Shown one piece after another: positions 21,913-34,931 of a stretch of 64,000 nucleotides of DNA. Below the pieces are notes generated by a model that ran no database searches, was not told where the DNA came from, and saw only the letters and a list, made by a program, of their open reading frames with translations. A program made the position numbers and the translations under genes. Every line of letters begins with the position of its first letter. Position 1 is the first letter of the stretch. Origin of the DNA: Sophora flavescens (taxonomy: Eukaryota > Streptophyta > Magnoliopsida > Fabales > Fabaceae); contig CM061068.1 in NCBI GenBank assembly GCA_030762895.1, positions 81,103,840-81,167,839 on the forward strand. The letters run 5' to 3'.

Positions 21913-22791
21913 GTATGAGCTGTTTCATCCTTATATCATAATATTCTATTCTATAACATTTACCTATATATGTTGTTTTCAATTCACCCTTTCATATTCA
22001 TTTTCATGCATACCCACATAGTTTTAACCTTTTATTATTATACAAAGGAACCGTTTTTGTTGGTCTAATTTCTTTGTGTGTATCAGTTTTCCACAACAGT
22101 TCTTTTGAAGGGTAGTCCTACGTAGTTGAATAATTTTCTGGATTTCCATGTCAGTTTCATGTATCTCACACGTGATAGTGTTTGCAAGCTTTGCTTTAAT
22201 TTCAACATGTTTCTGTGTGTTTTGAAGCTTATCTCCTCCAAGGGTATTTGCAAAATAAATTCTTTAAGACTTTTATTTTATGTGTTACTAACTTCCGAGT
22301 CAATTAACTTTTAACCAAATTTTCTCAGCTGGTTAATTTGTTCTTGTTCTTCCCTTTTGATAGTCTTTCACCTTTCAGATGCAGCTATGTTCTGGGGATC
22401 TCATTTCTATAATAATTTCTAAATACAAAATTTATTTTTCAAAAATATGTTAAATCAAATCAATTTTGCTTATATAATTTGATTTCAAACACTACCTTCC
22501 TTCATATTAAATTATTATTCTATGATTTATAATTTGATTGTATTTTCTATGACATGCAACTTTTTTAGAGGACACGTGACAGCTTCAAGTGTGCTTTTTG
22601 TCCTTTGAATAATGAAGATGTTCAGTCATTGAACTTCTCTTGTTCCAAAATACAAGAAAATTCAAATCAGCCCTAATAGTTGTTGATTAATTGAACTTAC
22701 CAACATCGTCTCATTGTATCTGTTGTTTTCCACATATATGTTTATGAATATTTATACATATGGTTTCCCAGAAGGGATCACGTACCATGTC

Positions 22792-25149
22792 TGTGAACAC
22801 CTAATTTCGTCCGGTTATCCTTTTAATTACTGTTTTGAACAAATTAAAACAAATAACTTTGCAATAAAAATGATTTTTGTTTTTAGTGAGCCCAATTTCA
22901 TTATTGTTGAAGATGTCTTTTAGACCATGTTCTAAACCCAAATGAAAAAAAAAAACGAAAAAAAAAAAAGAAAGAAAGAAAAAAAAAAGAAAAGAAAAAT
23001 AAAACAAAAACAAAAAAAACAAAAACAAAAAAAAACAAAAAAAAGATAAAAAGGAAAAGTAAATCTGCAGAATTGTAGTAAGAGCCAAGAGGATAAGCCA
23101 AAATTCCTTAATGCATTTCAGCAACCAAAAGAGCAATGACAGTGTTAAGCATCTTGCATCAAAAATGGCTTCAAGTTTTAAGCACATAAAAGGAAAAATA
23201 GGATGCTCTGATGCTGGGTCAAACCTGAATCAATGGAAAAATATTCAACATGAACAAGGAAATTTGCAGCATCAAGGAAAAACTAAAAAATGCAGAATAA
23301 TAAGATTGGAAATGTGAAAAGGACCCTGCATTACAACCATGGCAGAGGACATTGGGTCCTGTTTTGGAGTCTTGCATCAGTAGAAAGTATATAAAGGGCA
23401 CTGCAGAAACGGGGGGGGGGAGACACCAAAAATTTCGTTGCCTATTTCCTCTATTTTCGATAAAAAAAGAGACAATAACAAAACAAAAAAAAAAACAAAG
23501 CAAACCAGATTCACATTCCCGTTCTTCTTCCACCTCCCTTTCCCTTCATGTCTTTCCTCTACTCTCTACACTTTCCTTGAGCCTTCATAGTTCCGGAAAG
23601 CAAGACCCATCTCCATCCTCTCTTCTCCCCCAATTTTCTTCTCTTTCTCTCGATTCAACTTTCATCTCTCAAGTTCAAACACAAAACCCAATAAAACAAA
23701 GTCCCAAACCATCGATGAATAATGAGTAGATCCGGAGGCCACCACCATTGCCTCTTGACCCGCCTCCCTCTCGCTTGCCATCGCTGACTGAGCGGTGCTC
23801 AAGACTACCAGGCTTCACCGAGATCCGCCGCATACAGAGCCGGATCTGCCACCACGAGCTCCGTCCTCCCAAGCCACCACCACCATATCCTCTTCTTCTT
23901 TGGACCACGAACCGGATCTGTCCGTCCTCGCGTCGCCACCAATCGAGGGCTCGCCGGTTCTGCCGCTCAACGCAAGGAGGAACCGCGAGCGCGCCAGCCG
24001 CTACTGTGCTGGCGTCATGCGCGCGCCGCCCGCCGGAGCCGCTGTGTCGTCAACGCTGCTAGAGGAGGTGTGCGTCTACCACTGTGCGGGCAATCGCCAC
24101 GCGCCCGCGTGTCTCCTGCCTCGCCGCCCTCCCGATCCAGCCATATTCGCCCCTCTGTTTGCTGCTTGTGGGTATTATGAGAACTCAGAAGCTTTAGCTT
24201 CTGAGTTTGATTCTTTTAATGCTTTTTTTTTTTTTTTTAATTTATTATTATTTTGGTTTATCTGTTTGGGCTTTATTTAGTTGGGCTTCTGATTCCGTGA
24301 GTGTTTGCTTGTGTGATTTTAATGAGTCTTTTCGTATGTTTGTTAGGCCAAGAATAATGTGATTTTAATGAGTCTTTTTCTATGCTTGTTGGGCCAAGAA
24401 TAAAAATTAAAAAGAGTAATCTGCATCTAAAAAAATCCTTTTTTTCAAAAAGATAAAAAAATCAAAAATGAAAAATTTCCCCTTTTTTATTAATGAAAAT
24501 CTTTTCAAATCTCAATCCTTTCAAAAATTAAAATCAACCAACCAATCAAATTTTCCAAAAGAACTACGTGGCTTTGAGTTTCCCATCGCACCCGGGAATA
24601 CGTAGGAGCAAGATAAATCATCTTGTCGGGCCAAAACTAAATTTTCCTTTTTTATCTCCTTTTTATGTTAAAATAATTAATCAAAAAATTAAACTTTTCT
24701 ATTTTTAGGGATGCTCTATGGACACGGTGCCATGTTCAGTTCCTTAGATTTGAGGTTGCCCTGTGGACTTATGTGTCATGTTCAACCTCATTTAATTTTT
24801 TATAAACAATAAATTTAAAAAATGTAAAAATTAATAAAAATTTAAAATATTAAAAATAAAAAATAATTCTTTCTTGTAAATAATTTTGGGGTAAAATAAA
24901 TATTTAAAAGGCTATTAAAATGTTTTTGCACAACTAATTTAAGGTACCGTTTTTTTAAACGGGCGATGTGGGGTGCTAGCACCTTCCCTACTCGTAACCG
25001 ACTCCCGGACTCATATCTCTCTTTTTTTAAAAAGGACCAGTTCACCTTTAAATAATTGGGTTTTCTAAGATTTTCCCAATAAAAATTTTAGTGGCGACTC
25101 CTCTGTTTTTATTCTTTTTTCGCGGCTCCCGGACGGGACGGTCGCGACA
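22792..25149 (+). repeat. 5' LTR of the Ogre/Tat element
   Basis: Begins TGTGAACACC and ends GGTCGCGACA. It contains an A-rich, lysine-codon-like block (22940-23060), a TATA box at 23388-23396 (TATATAAAG), pyrimidine-rich leader and a GC-rich segment around 23720-24150. Outside that GC-rich segment it is nearly identical to the 3' copy. Confidence 0.95.
23388..23396 (+). promoter_or_regulatory. LTR TATA box
   Basis: TATATAAAG in the 5' LTR; the same motif is at 39175-39183 in the 3' LTR. Transcription of the element should start some 25-35 bases downstream, defining the U3/R border. Confidence 0.6.
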
Positions 25150-25150
25150 G

Positions 25151-25168
25151 CTGGCGACTCCACTGGGG
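25151..25168 (+). other. Primer-binding site (tRNA-Arg type)
   Basis: TGGCGACTCCACTGGGGAC begins two bases after the LTR end. TGGCGACTCC is complementary to a tRNA 3' end GGAGTCGCCA, which I recall for plant tRNA-Arg and which is the usual primer of Ogre elements. Confidence 0.7.
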
Positions 25169-25169
25169 A

Positions 25170-25299
25170 CTCTTTGAGAGTCAGGCCTATCATAGTTGGT
25201 TGTGCAAATTTTATTTTATTTTATTATTATTATTATTATTTTTTTTTTCTTCTTTAAAAAAAAAAAAAAAAAAAAACAACTTTGAAAATATTTTTTTTA

Positions 25300-25332
<33 letters not shown>

Positions 25333-26198
25333 GCTTCCATAACTGCTTTTGTATATTCTTGCAACCTTAGGGTAGAGAACTGTTGTATTTGTGTTGTTTG
25401 TTCCCTTTTGCAGGCTTGGGGTAGTTTTATTTTAGTAGGTTTTTGTGAAGGTTTGTGTGCTCCCATCACACACATCACTATCACAACTTGCACACACTTT
25501 TGGCTCTATACCCGAGCTTGCTCAAAACTCAAGGATTAGGCGGTGTCTCGACATTGTCATTGAAGAGGTCTCGTACTTCCCTGACATTTGTTGATTCCCC
25601 ACTCAGGTTGTACCCGATATCATGGGATGGTCATATTGAGAGGGTTTATCCCTACTTGTGACTAGATTCATGAATCGGATCCTTATCTTTCGGGATAGGG
25701 GCAATCTGGGAACCATGGCTTTTAGAAGTCTAGACCCTACCTAATTTTCACTGATAAGAGCAAACTTAGTAGCCAACCTGTTTAGAGTCATTACCTCAGG
25801 TTTGTCCAACCCTAAGTTTTACCCAATTTAGGACAAAGGGAGCATACTTTTTCTCTCTCTCCATTTTTTTCTGGCATCATGAACATAAATTGCCATGCAC
25901 ATACATTTATTATGAAGTTTTCAAAAAAAAAAAAAAAAAAAAAAAAAAGGAAAAGGGGGCGACACATCGTCGCTCCAAGCCCGAATGACATGTTCGAATA
26001 TTATTGCACTTCTAATAAGCGGCGTGTCATAGTGAAGGTAGTGCATTGACAGCATACCCGACATAGGGTTCTCAACCCTACTGGGGTTCATGCAACATGA
26101 AGCATGTAGGGCATTTTTTTTCGTGTGTTTTATTTCTAATTTTTTCTTTATTTGTGTTTCTTGACAGGAAGACCTTAGTATTAATCTTATAGCAAAGA
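25170..26198 (+). other. Untranslated leader of the Ogre/Tat element
   Basis: No coding sequence. Contains a run of about 22 A (25256-25277) followed 30 bases later by about 29 T (25301-25329), and another long A-run at 25923-25947. The A and T runs could pair in the RNA. Confidence 0.6.
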
Positions 26199-28177
26199 AT
26201 GGAAGGACCAAGCGTCGGAAAGAGTACTAGCAATGCAAGCAGTTCCAAGAAGAGCATCAAGATCGACGTGACACTCAATGATGTTCAGAGCTTATGGGAA
26301 ATTAGTCAACAAATGTCAGAAAAGGCACGTTCGAACTTTAACAACAAGTATGGGAGGATACTAGATCTATTACGTATTCGGTGGATGCCCCGCTCTAAGT
26401 GCATTCGCTCGATATTGGAACTCAACTTTGAGATGTTTTGAATTGCCTGACCTAGATGTAACTCCCACCATAGAGGAGTATGCTTACATCTTGAGACTGC
26501 CTATCCAAAAGGAATCACGTGTCTATTTGTATTATGGACAATATGTGGCGAGATGGGAAGATAGCAAGTCTGTTGGAACTTAAACCGAACAATTGGATAA
26601 AGTGGAAAAAGGGAACACTACGGGCTTGAAGAGGCGATTCTTGGAAGGTTATCTTAGGGAGTTGGCTCAACAACAACGATGGGTTCTTTTTAATAGGTTG
26701 TTGGCTCTCCTCATCTACGGACTTGTGCTTTTTCCCTTTATTCCGGATGTGATTGATCGATCAGCCATGGACGTCTTCTACAGAGTTGAGGAATATGGGG
26801 TGAATTTAGTCCCCTGCTATCCTAGTGAGACTTTTCTCTCACTACAAGTTTGTCATCGAGAATCAACAAGGAAAGTTGCGGTCTTGTGCACCAATGTTAT
26901 ATGTTTGGATTATGACTCACTTGTATCTCGGAAACAAAATTGATAGAACGGATGACCCGTTGAAAGGATTCATTCGCATGCCGCTAAAGTCACGCAAACT
27001 ATATGAATGGAAACAAGAGTTTGATCAGTCGACTCACGTTCATTTAGATGGATGTGCCCATGGTACAATGGGGATTCCGTTATATTCGATTGTGGAGGTT
27101 TCTCGAATGTCCCATTGATGGGACCCGGAGGATGTGTGTCATATTCACCTAGCTCTAGTAATGTGCCAACTCGTGGGACACAAGATGAACCCCCAAAAGA
27201 GCTGCTGGGTGGAGCATATTTCCTATATCAAGAATGTGAAAGCATCAAGAGTCAGACAATGGCAATAAGGTCAGCATGGAACAATATTCACATAAAAGGG
27301 CGTGATGAGTTAGGAAGGCGGATCATAGCTCGAACAAAAAGATATGAAGCATGGAGAGAGGCAAGAAGGGGGTGTCCTTCAAAACCGAACCCCCACCCGA
27401 TCTGAAAACAATCCTCTTACGAAAGATCAAATCTTGGGAAAAATTGAAATTCTAAAAGCTCAGATGGGGGTTTTGGATGAAAAGAACCAAGTTGCAGAAG
27501 TAACTATCGTCAAGCTCCAAAGCCAGGTGCAAAAACTGAATTTACAGATCGAGAATTTGAGAAGTGAATGTGCCGATTCCTACGAAGCCCCAAGTCGCAT
27601 GAAAAGGGCAAGAAAAGAGAAAGAAGCAGTGATCCAAGAGTTGCAAGCAAAGGTGGAGTGTCAAGAAAACACGCTAGTCAGAATTCTAAAGAAGAAAGAA
27701 GAGCTTGAGTGGGACGTAGGGGTTCATGTCGAAACAATACAGATACTAAAGGAGAGAGTTGGATCTCTACAAGAATCCTTGGCCCAGACCGAACTTTACT
27801 CTGATCGAGGATGGAACGAAGCTGCCAGATATCGTCAATTATTAACAGAAGCTAATGAAAGGGAAAATTGGCTCAAGACCAAAATGCAAGAAAATGAAAG
27901 AGGAGAAGCTCAACGTCACGCAGAATGGGTAAAGGGATGGAAATTGGTTGTAAGGGATGTGATCTATGAAAGGGAAGCATGGAGAAGAAAATATGAAGAC
28001 ATGATTGGTAAAATTCAATATCATACTTCCCAGTTGGTGGATCGATTTGAAGAAGTATCAATTCAGGTCTACAAGAACCCTTTCCTCCAGATACCACCAG
28101 AGTTGACTGAGTTCTTCAAGCATTTTGGGAAGCTTGCAAAGGGATTCAGGAAAAAGAAGATGAAGCTCTTGGCATAG
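26199..28177 (+). pseudogene. Ogre ORF1 (extra ORF before gag), several frameshifts
   Basis: The ATG at 26199 opens a frame with LNDVQSLWEISQQMSEKARS, then PTIEEYAYILRLPI in a shifted frame. This resembles the plant-mobile-domain-like ORF1 proteins of Ogre elements (I associate them with DUF7745). The second half (27344-28177) is open and strongly coiled coil, rich in Glu, Lys and Leu, and ends LAKGFRKKKMKLLA before a stop. Frame breaks occur near 26430, 26580, 26830, 27100 and 27390. The function of ORF1 in these elements is unknown. The last part has the longest intact frame, so the damage is uneven. Confidence 0.75.
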
Positions 28178-28722
28178 TATTTTGAGGTCCCCAAAGATGG
28201 GTTAGAAATATGAAAACTCTCGATGTATTGTTTTTCTAGTTGACCCAAGACTCATGTTTGTATTGCAACATCCATCCAATGAAATAGAAGTTTTCATCAA
28301 TTTTTTGTAATGCTCTCTCTTTTTCCAGATGATATCTGTCGAGGAGTGAATTCTCCCTTAGATACTTCATCAACTATATTTTTACCCTAAAAACGATGTG
28401 TTTTCCGCGTAAAAATATGGGTATCATCAAACAATGACATTGCTAGTACAAGATGTGGTCTATCGAAGAGTGAATTCTCCCTTGGACTCGACATCAACTG
28501 CAGTCAAGCTAGAGGGAATTATACCACTAGATTTGATTGCAGGATGAGTATTCTTGCTATAAGTATATGCGACGGTCTTCCTATCAAAAATGGAGTTTAA
28601 TTGGTTTATGCTCTTTCTTTTGATTTTATTCATTTATTCTTTCTTTTATTAAATAAAACAGTGTGGTTTTTTGAACAATTGCTCCAAGACACCCTTATCG
28701 CACTCGATCACAGGCAAGAGCC
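28178..28722 (+). other. Spacer between ORF1 and gag
   Basis: Non-coding. Contains a repeated phrase, TCGARGAGTGAATTCTCCCTT, at about 28338 and 28463, separated by about 125 bp. Ogre elements usually splice or otherwise bridge this region to express gag-pol; no splice signal was assigned. Confidence 0.4.
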
Positions 28723-30920
28723 ATGGCGGATGAACTAGAAGAAGTTCAAGTGATCAGGGATGAAGTCGATCAAATCAAAGATCGGATGGCTAAGATGATG
28801 GAGATCCTACAAGAAATGCAAAAGGAGAAGAACACAGAGAGGAGAACCCTCCAGGCCTCGAACGAAGGACAGCCAGCCACACCTCTCATCCCGCCTTGGT
28901 TTTCTCGATTCCTATTCAAGGCTTCAACCAACCAGGGGCCATGATGCCTCTCAACCCAACTCATTTTCCATTTGACTCGAACAATCCCCCATACGGTTTG
29001 CCTCGTGGGTTTGTACCACCAACAGCCCCCAGTCCACAAGATGGTATTCAGAACTCCGAACACATCACTCAAGCACAAATCCCCACCAATACTGTCGAAA
29101 TACATAAGCACGTAATGTCAACTCTACAGATGGTAACACCCGATAGTGACACCTCACTGTCAATCCAAGGCCCCCACAATACACCCTACATTATGGACCC
29201 CGGGGGCTCAAATGATGCCAAACTTCGGTTCCTCCTCCATGCCATATTCATTTCCCCATAATATGTACGGAGAAGCTCCGGTGAATCAGTCGGGGGGAGA
29301 TTCCCAGTCTAAAGAAAAGCTGGAAGTACTAGAGGAAAGATTGCGGGCCATCGAAGGGGTAAATAATTATGGTCTTCGGGATGCCTCGGAACTCATGCAG
29401 TACCAAATGTTGTAATTCCGCCGAAATTTAAGGTGCCTGATTTTGACAAATACTGGGAACCACTTGTCCCAAGAACCATTTGACCATGTATGTTAGGAAG
29501 ATGGCGTCACATGCCCGAGATGATAAACTCTTGATTCACTTCTTCCAAGACAGCTTGACCGGGCAACTTCAAATTGGTATACGCATCTCGAGCGGGCACA
29601 CATCCGATCCTTCAAAGATCTAGCAGATGCATTCTGAAGCAAGACAAGTACAATGTTGACATGGCTCCCGATAGGATGCAACTCCAAAATATGTCAAAAA
29701 GGGATGTAGAGACTTTCAAAGAATACGCGCAACGATGGAGGGAACTGGCTGCTCGGGTGGAGCCTCCCTTAGTGAGAAAGAAATCGTAGCAATGTTCATT
29801 GATACACTCCAGTCGCCTTTCTATGATAGGATGATTGGGAGTGTGTCATCAAATTTTTCGACATGGTCATCATCGGCGAGAGAATTGAAAGTGGAATGAG
29901 GAATGGCAAGATCGTTGAGACTTGATGAGGGAACGGCCCAAAGAAAACCCCATTCGTGAAAAAGAAGGAAGGAGAGGCACATGCGAGAACCTTGGAACAG
30001 AAAGAAACCGAACCAATGGAGACCAAAACAAACACCCTCCTTCCATGCCCAATACGCCCCATATTACCAACCACATCCCTATCACCAATCCAACCAGCAA
30101 TACATCTCTGCAACCTCGCAATTTCAAACCCTCAAGAAAATGGCTCCCTCACCGACCATCATACCCTTCTCAGCCTCAAACACACCCCACCATGCCACCT
30201 CAAATCGTCCAGCCTCTAAATCCAAACCCAAACACCAGCCAAGCAAGACCACCATATAACCCGGAAAGAAAGCCAGTGTGTTTTGACCCAATACCCATGA
30301 CCTACACCGAACTATTCCGCCAACTTGTGAGCAAATCCGTGCTAACTCCTATCCCGACAAGACCACTAGACCCTCCTTATCTAAAGTGGTATGACCCAAA
30401 TGCTCAATGTGAATATCACGATGGGGCCACAGGACATTCCACCGAGAGTTGTAGAGCTTTGAAGTTTAAGGTCCAAGACCTGATTAATGCCAAATGGTTG
30501 AGCTTTGGAAGGATGCTCCAAATGTGGCACAGGTCCTATGCCAAATCATGGGAGTTCGGGGTCAATGCCATTGAGAGCTTCTTGGAACATACTCTAAAGA
30601 GTAAAGTGGCCGATGTTAGGACTCCTATGAGAGTTGTTTTTAGAGAGATGTGCAAATGTGGATTGATCCAAATCCCGGCCACGGAAGAAAAAGCTCTCGA
30701 TGGAGAGATAAGGTGTGACTTTGATGGAAACATGGGGCATTCGATTGAAAACTGTTCGGAGTTTCGGCAAGTCGTGCAGCGATTAATGGATATGAAGATT
30801 ATCTTAATTGGTTGTGGATCAAATGAATGTGCCATTAATATGGTTGCTGAATCTACAACTTCCCCAACCCCAATTAAGATAACCCCTTTATTGTTGTGGT
30901 TAATTCTCGGCCGGTTCTGA
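28723..30920 (+). pseudogene. gag polyprotein of the Ogre/Tat element, frameshifted
   Basis: Starts with a short coiled coil (EVDQIKDRMAKMMEILQEMQ), then a proline-rich linker. The capsid region follows in shifted frames, with KFKVPDFDKY, HARDDKLLIHFFQDSLTG and DVETFKEYAQRWRELAARV, which are hallmarks of the retrotransposon gag family. From about 29922 to 30920 one frame stays open. It carries a proline/asparagine-rich stretch and two zinc-knuckle-like motifs, CEYHDGATGHSTESC and CDFDGNMGHSIENC. Frame breaks are near 28920, 29230, 29410, 29620, 29790 and 29900. The role is packaging of element RNA into virus-like particles, which this copy probably cannot do. Confidence 0.85.
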
Positions 30921-31411
30921 GCAAGTCACTCCGAAACCGGTGGTGATATACTATACCGAGAAGAAACCTTTGCCGGTTCCAAGTGGGCCAACACCGATCG
31001 TCATCCGAGTTCCAAGTCCTTTCCCTTACAAGGACACCAAAGCGGTACCATGGAAGTATGAGATGCGAGTCCAACCCAATCCTTCCAACGGGACTCTTTG
31101 GTCACCAACATTTCGGGAATTGGTGGAATGACTAGGAGTGGTCGCATTTACACTCCAGAGGTATTGCGAAAAGGGGAAATAGGAAAGGAAGGAAAGGATC
31201 ACAAAGGGAAAGAGAAGGTGGAAGAAATCCTAGATGACAAGGAAGCAAAACGGGGGTGAGAATAAAAAGGGTGTATCTGATGAGGAGGTAGGCGAATTCT
31301 TGAAGTTCATCAAGCAGAGTGAATATAGGGTCGTGGATCAGTTAAATCGGACTCCGGCTCGGATATCTCTTTTGTCTCTATTAATGAACTCAGAGCCACA
31401 CAGAAAGAGTC

Positions 31412-32312
31412 TTGATGAAGGTGTTGAATCAAGCGCATGTCTCCCATGACATCACAGTTGATAAGCTCGATAACATTGTGGGTAACATAGTTGCTGATAA
31501 TTATGTCACTTTCACCGATGATGAAATACCAGCCGAAGGTATGGGGCACAACAAGGCCTTGCACATTTCTGTGAAGTGCCGAGACCATGTCATGGCCAGG
31601 GTTCTCATTGATAATGGCTCTTCTTTGAATGTAATGCCAAAGTCAACACTGGCGAAGTTGCCTTTCGATGGAACTCATATGAAGCCAAGCACAATGATTG
31701 TAAGAGCTTTCGGCGGCACCGAAGGGAAGTCATGGGAGAAATTGAATTGCCCATTCAGATTGGCCCTGCACCTTTGAAGTACTTTTCCAAGTAATGGACA
31801 TCATACCAACATACGATTGTCTCCTAGGGCGACCATGGATCCATTAAATGCAGTCTGTACCTTCCACATTGCACCAGAAGGTGAAGTTCATTGTTGATTG
31901 TAAGCTGATAATTGTCTCTGGAGAGGAGGATCTGTTAGTAAGCAAGCCATCGACAACCCCTTATATTGAAGCTGCCGAGGAAGCTCTCGAGACCGCCTTC
32001 CAATCACTTGAAATTGCCAATGCCACTTATGTTGGGGAGGGAGCTCCACTCTTGAAACCTCGGTCATCCAAAGCATCCATCATGATGGCCAAGGTTATGC
32101 TTCAAGGAGGATACCAACCTGGAAGCGGCCTGGGGAATAATAGCCAAGGTGTCGCTGACATCCTCATGCTCACTGAGAACAGGGATAGGTTTGGGTTGGG
32201 ATACAAACCCACTAAGGCCGACAAGATGAGGGTGATAGAAGAGAAGAAAAGAAAGAGGTTGGCTCGGCTGGAAAATCGTGAATGCGAGGCTGAAAGGGTT
32301 CCCATCTCGTGA
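31412..32312 (+). pseudogene. Aspartic protease and G-patch segment, frameshifted
   Basis: The active-site motif reads VLIDNGSSLNVMP, with DNG where most gypsy proteases have DTG or DSG. A frame break near 31760 separates it from the flap-distal part (IIPTYDCLLGRPW) in another frame. From about 32080 to 32230 there is a G-patch-like sequence (GGYQPGSGLGNNSQG ... RFGLGYKP). G-patch domains between protease and reverse transcriptase are known from Tat/Ogre-type and some retroviral elements, where they bind nucleic acid. Confidence 0.75.
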
Positions 32313-32929
32313 CATTCGGCGAGCTTCCGTAGCGTAGGGTTTGCATTCCTGGACCAAGCAGCAGCTATTGAAGATGATTATCCTGCCGATCGTGGTATCA
32401 ATCTGGTGTATCCATGCTCTCCGGATACAGAGCTCAACAATTGGGAGATCATTGAGTTCCCCAAGACCATAGGGTCCTTTTCAAAGTAATTATGTAATGC
32501 TTATCCTTTAGCTCTGCCCAAGGCTTTAGGAGTTTTGTTGTAATGGGCTTACTTGTTTCTGTTTTGGGAATGACTTATCAATAAATGCATGCATTCGAGA
32601 TCTTTGTCTTGTTATCTCTTTTTTTTTACTTTCGTTTTTGTTCACCATCCCTCACCAATAAATGCAGTCTCTCGTCTTTAACCTTTATTCATTCATCTTT
32701 CCCTGATAATTACCAAAATGCAGATCTAAAAGTAACTCTCTTGAAAACGACAGTGTTAGCAACCCATCATACAATTTTGACTATTCCGTTGATCATGCTG
32801 AGGAGGTTGTTGATGATGACGGGAAGTTCCCCTTGAACTTTTGAGATTGGTAGAACAAGAAGCCAGGGAAATCCGCCCCATGAAGAGCCGAGTGAACTAA
32901 TCAATTTGGGAACCAAAGATGATATAAAA

Positions 32930-34470
32930 GAGGTCAAGATTGGCTTTTCCTTGAAAGAAAAGGAGCGGAACAGATTGATCGGGTTGTTGACAGATTATAA
33001 AGATGTTTTCGCATGGTCATACCAAGACATGCCAGGGTTAGACCCCAGTGTAGCGAGCACAAACTACCATTAAAGCCGGAGTGTCCTCCAATGAGCAGAA
33101 GCTACGAAGGATGAAAGCGGAAATGTCCTTAAAGATCAAGGAGGAGGTCAAGAAACAACTAGATGCAGGTTTCCTAGAAGTTGTAAAGTACCCTCAATGG
33201 GTTGCTAACATCGTTCCTGTTCCCAAGAAAGATGGAAAGGTTCGAATGTGTGTCGACTATCGAGATCTGAACAGAGCTAGCCCAAAAGATGACTTTCCTT
33301 TACCTCACATTGATGTTCTTGTAGATAACACTGCTCAACATGCATTATTCTCTTTCATGGATGGCTTCTCAGGATATAATCAGATCAAAATGGCACCTGA
33401 AGATATGGAGAAGACTACATTTGTCACGTTGTGGGGAACTTTTTGCTATAAAGTTATGCCCTTTGGCTTGAAAAATGCTGGGGCAACATATCAGCGGGCA
33501 ATGGTGGCTTTATTCCATGACATGATGCACAAGGAGATAGAAGTTTATGTAGATGACATGATCGCCAAGTCCAGATCCGAAGATGATCATGTTGATGATC
33601 TGCAGAAACTTTTTGAGCGGTTAAGAAAGTTTAAGCTCCGATTAAATCCAGCCAAATGCACCTTTGGAGTGAAATCGGGCAAGCTTTTGGGGTTCATTGT
33701 TAGTCAAAGAGGAATAGAAGTTGATCCTGAAAAGGTTCGAGCAATCAACGATATGCCAGCACCTCAAACAGAGAAAGAAGTTCGTGGGTTTTTAGGAAGA
33801 TTGAACTACATTGCCAGGTTCATTTCCCAATTAACAGCGACATGCGAACCAATCTTTAAACTGTTGCGCAAAAATCAAGCTGTGACATGGAATGAAGATT
33901 GTCAAAAAGCCTTTGAGAAGATCAAACAATACCTACAAGAGCCTCCGAGTCTTGGTTCCCCAGAGTGCCGGGAGGCCTCTCATCATGTATTTGACTGTAC
34001 TAGATCAATCTATGGGTTGTGTACTAGGGCAAAGACGATGAGTCGGGAAGAAAGGAACATGCCATCTATTATCTAAGCAAGAAGTTCACCAGTGTGAAGC
34101 CAACTACTCACTGCTAGAACGCACTTGCTGTGCTTTAGCATGGGCGGCTCGCCGTTTGAGGCATTACATGTTGTGTTATACTACCTGGTTGGTGTCCAAA
34201 ATGGATCCAATCAAGTATATCTTTGATAAGCCTGCTCTGACTGGAAGAATTGCTCGCTGGCAAGTCCTGCTATCAGAATATGACATTGTCTATGTCACCC
34301 AAAAAGCAATAAAAGTGAGTGCTCTTACAGAATATCTAGCCAATCAGCCGGTAGAAGATTATGGATCGATGCAATGTGATTTTCCAGATGAAGATATAAT
34401 GGCTTTGTTTGATCGCGAGCAATCACCAGAAAAAGAAAAGTGGACTTTGTTATTTGACTGGAGCTTCTAA
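32930..34470 (+). pseudogene. Reverse transcriptase and first RNase H, frameshifted
   Basis: A long open stretch (33081-33950) covers the fingers and palm: VPVPKKDGKVRMCVDYRDLN, FMDGFSGYNQIKMAPED, PFGLKNAGATYQ and the catalytic YVDDM. The thumb/connection follows (VRGFLGRLNYIARFI). Frame breaks near 33060, 33950 and 34070 cut off the N-terminal edge and the first RNase H, whose tail is readable at 34156-34440. The polymerase core itself is uninterrupted with all three catalytic aspartates visible. Activity would still need fusion to the broken flanks. Confidence 0.9.
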
Positions 34471-34835
34471 TGCATTGGGGCACGGAATCGGGGCAATCTT
34501 AATCTCACCAGAAAATGATTATTTCCTGTCATTGCGAGGCTCTGCTTTGATTGTACAAACAACATAGCCGAATATGAAGCTTGTGCACTAGGGATTTTAG
34601 CGGCAATAGAGGCAAAAGCAAGGAGACTGGAGGTATATGGGGACTCTGCATTAGTCATCCACCAGCTAAGAGGGGAATGGGAAACCCGAGATGCAAAAAT
34701 AATTCCGTACCATGATTACATCAAAGGTTTGATTGAGCAGTTTGACGAAGTCACATTTCACCATATTCCCCGAGAAGATAACCAATTAGGCGACGCTACG
34801 TCTACCTACCTTGTCCTCAATGTTCAAGGTAAGTG
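34433..34835 (+). pseudogene. Second (archaeal-type) RNase H, frameshifted
   Basis: Readable blocks are KWTLLFD, NALGHGIGAILISPEN, EYEACALGILAAIEAKARRL (catalytic Glu), VYGDSALVIHQLRGEW (catalytic Asp) and FHHIPREDNQLGDATS (terminal Asp). A second RNase H downstream of the first is the diagnostic feature of the Tat/Ogre lineage. Frame breaks lie near 34460 and 34555. Confidence 0.85.
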
Positions 34836-34931
34836 ACGAGAGGAACCTACCACTCATCAAAATGGAAAGTCGTGATCATCCTGCATATTGTCAAGTGATA
34901 GAGGAAGAGTCTGATCAAAAACCGTGGTACC

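Noticed and set aside
22801..23187. Minus-strand Phe-rich frame that looks like a membrane protein
   Set aside because: Caused by the A-rich block of the LTR, repeated at 38693-38974 with different length.
23748..24280. Open frames in the GC-rich part of the 5' LTR (also 39531-40061 in the 3' LTR)
   Set aside because: Composition-driven; the two LTR copies give different peptides in different frames, so no conserved product.
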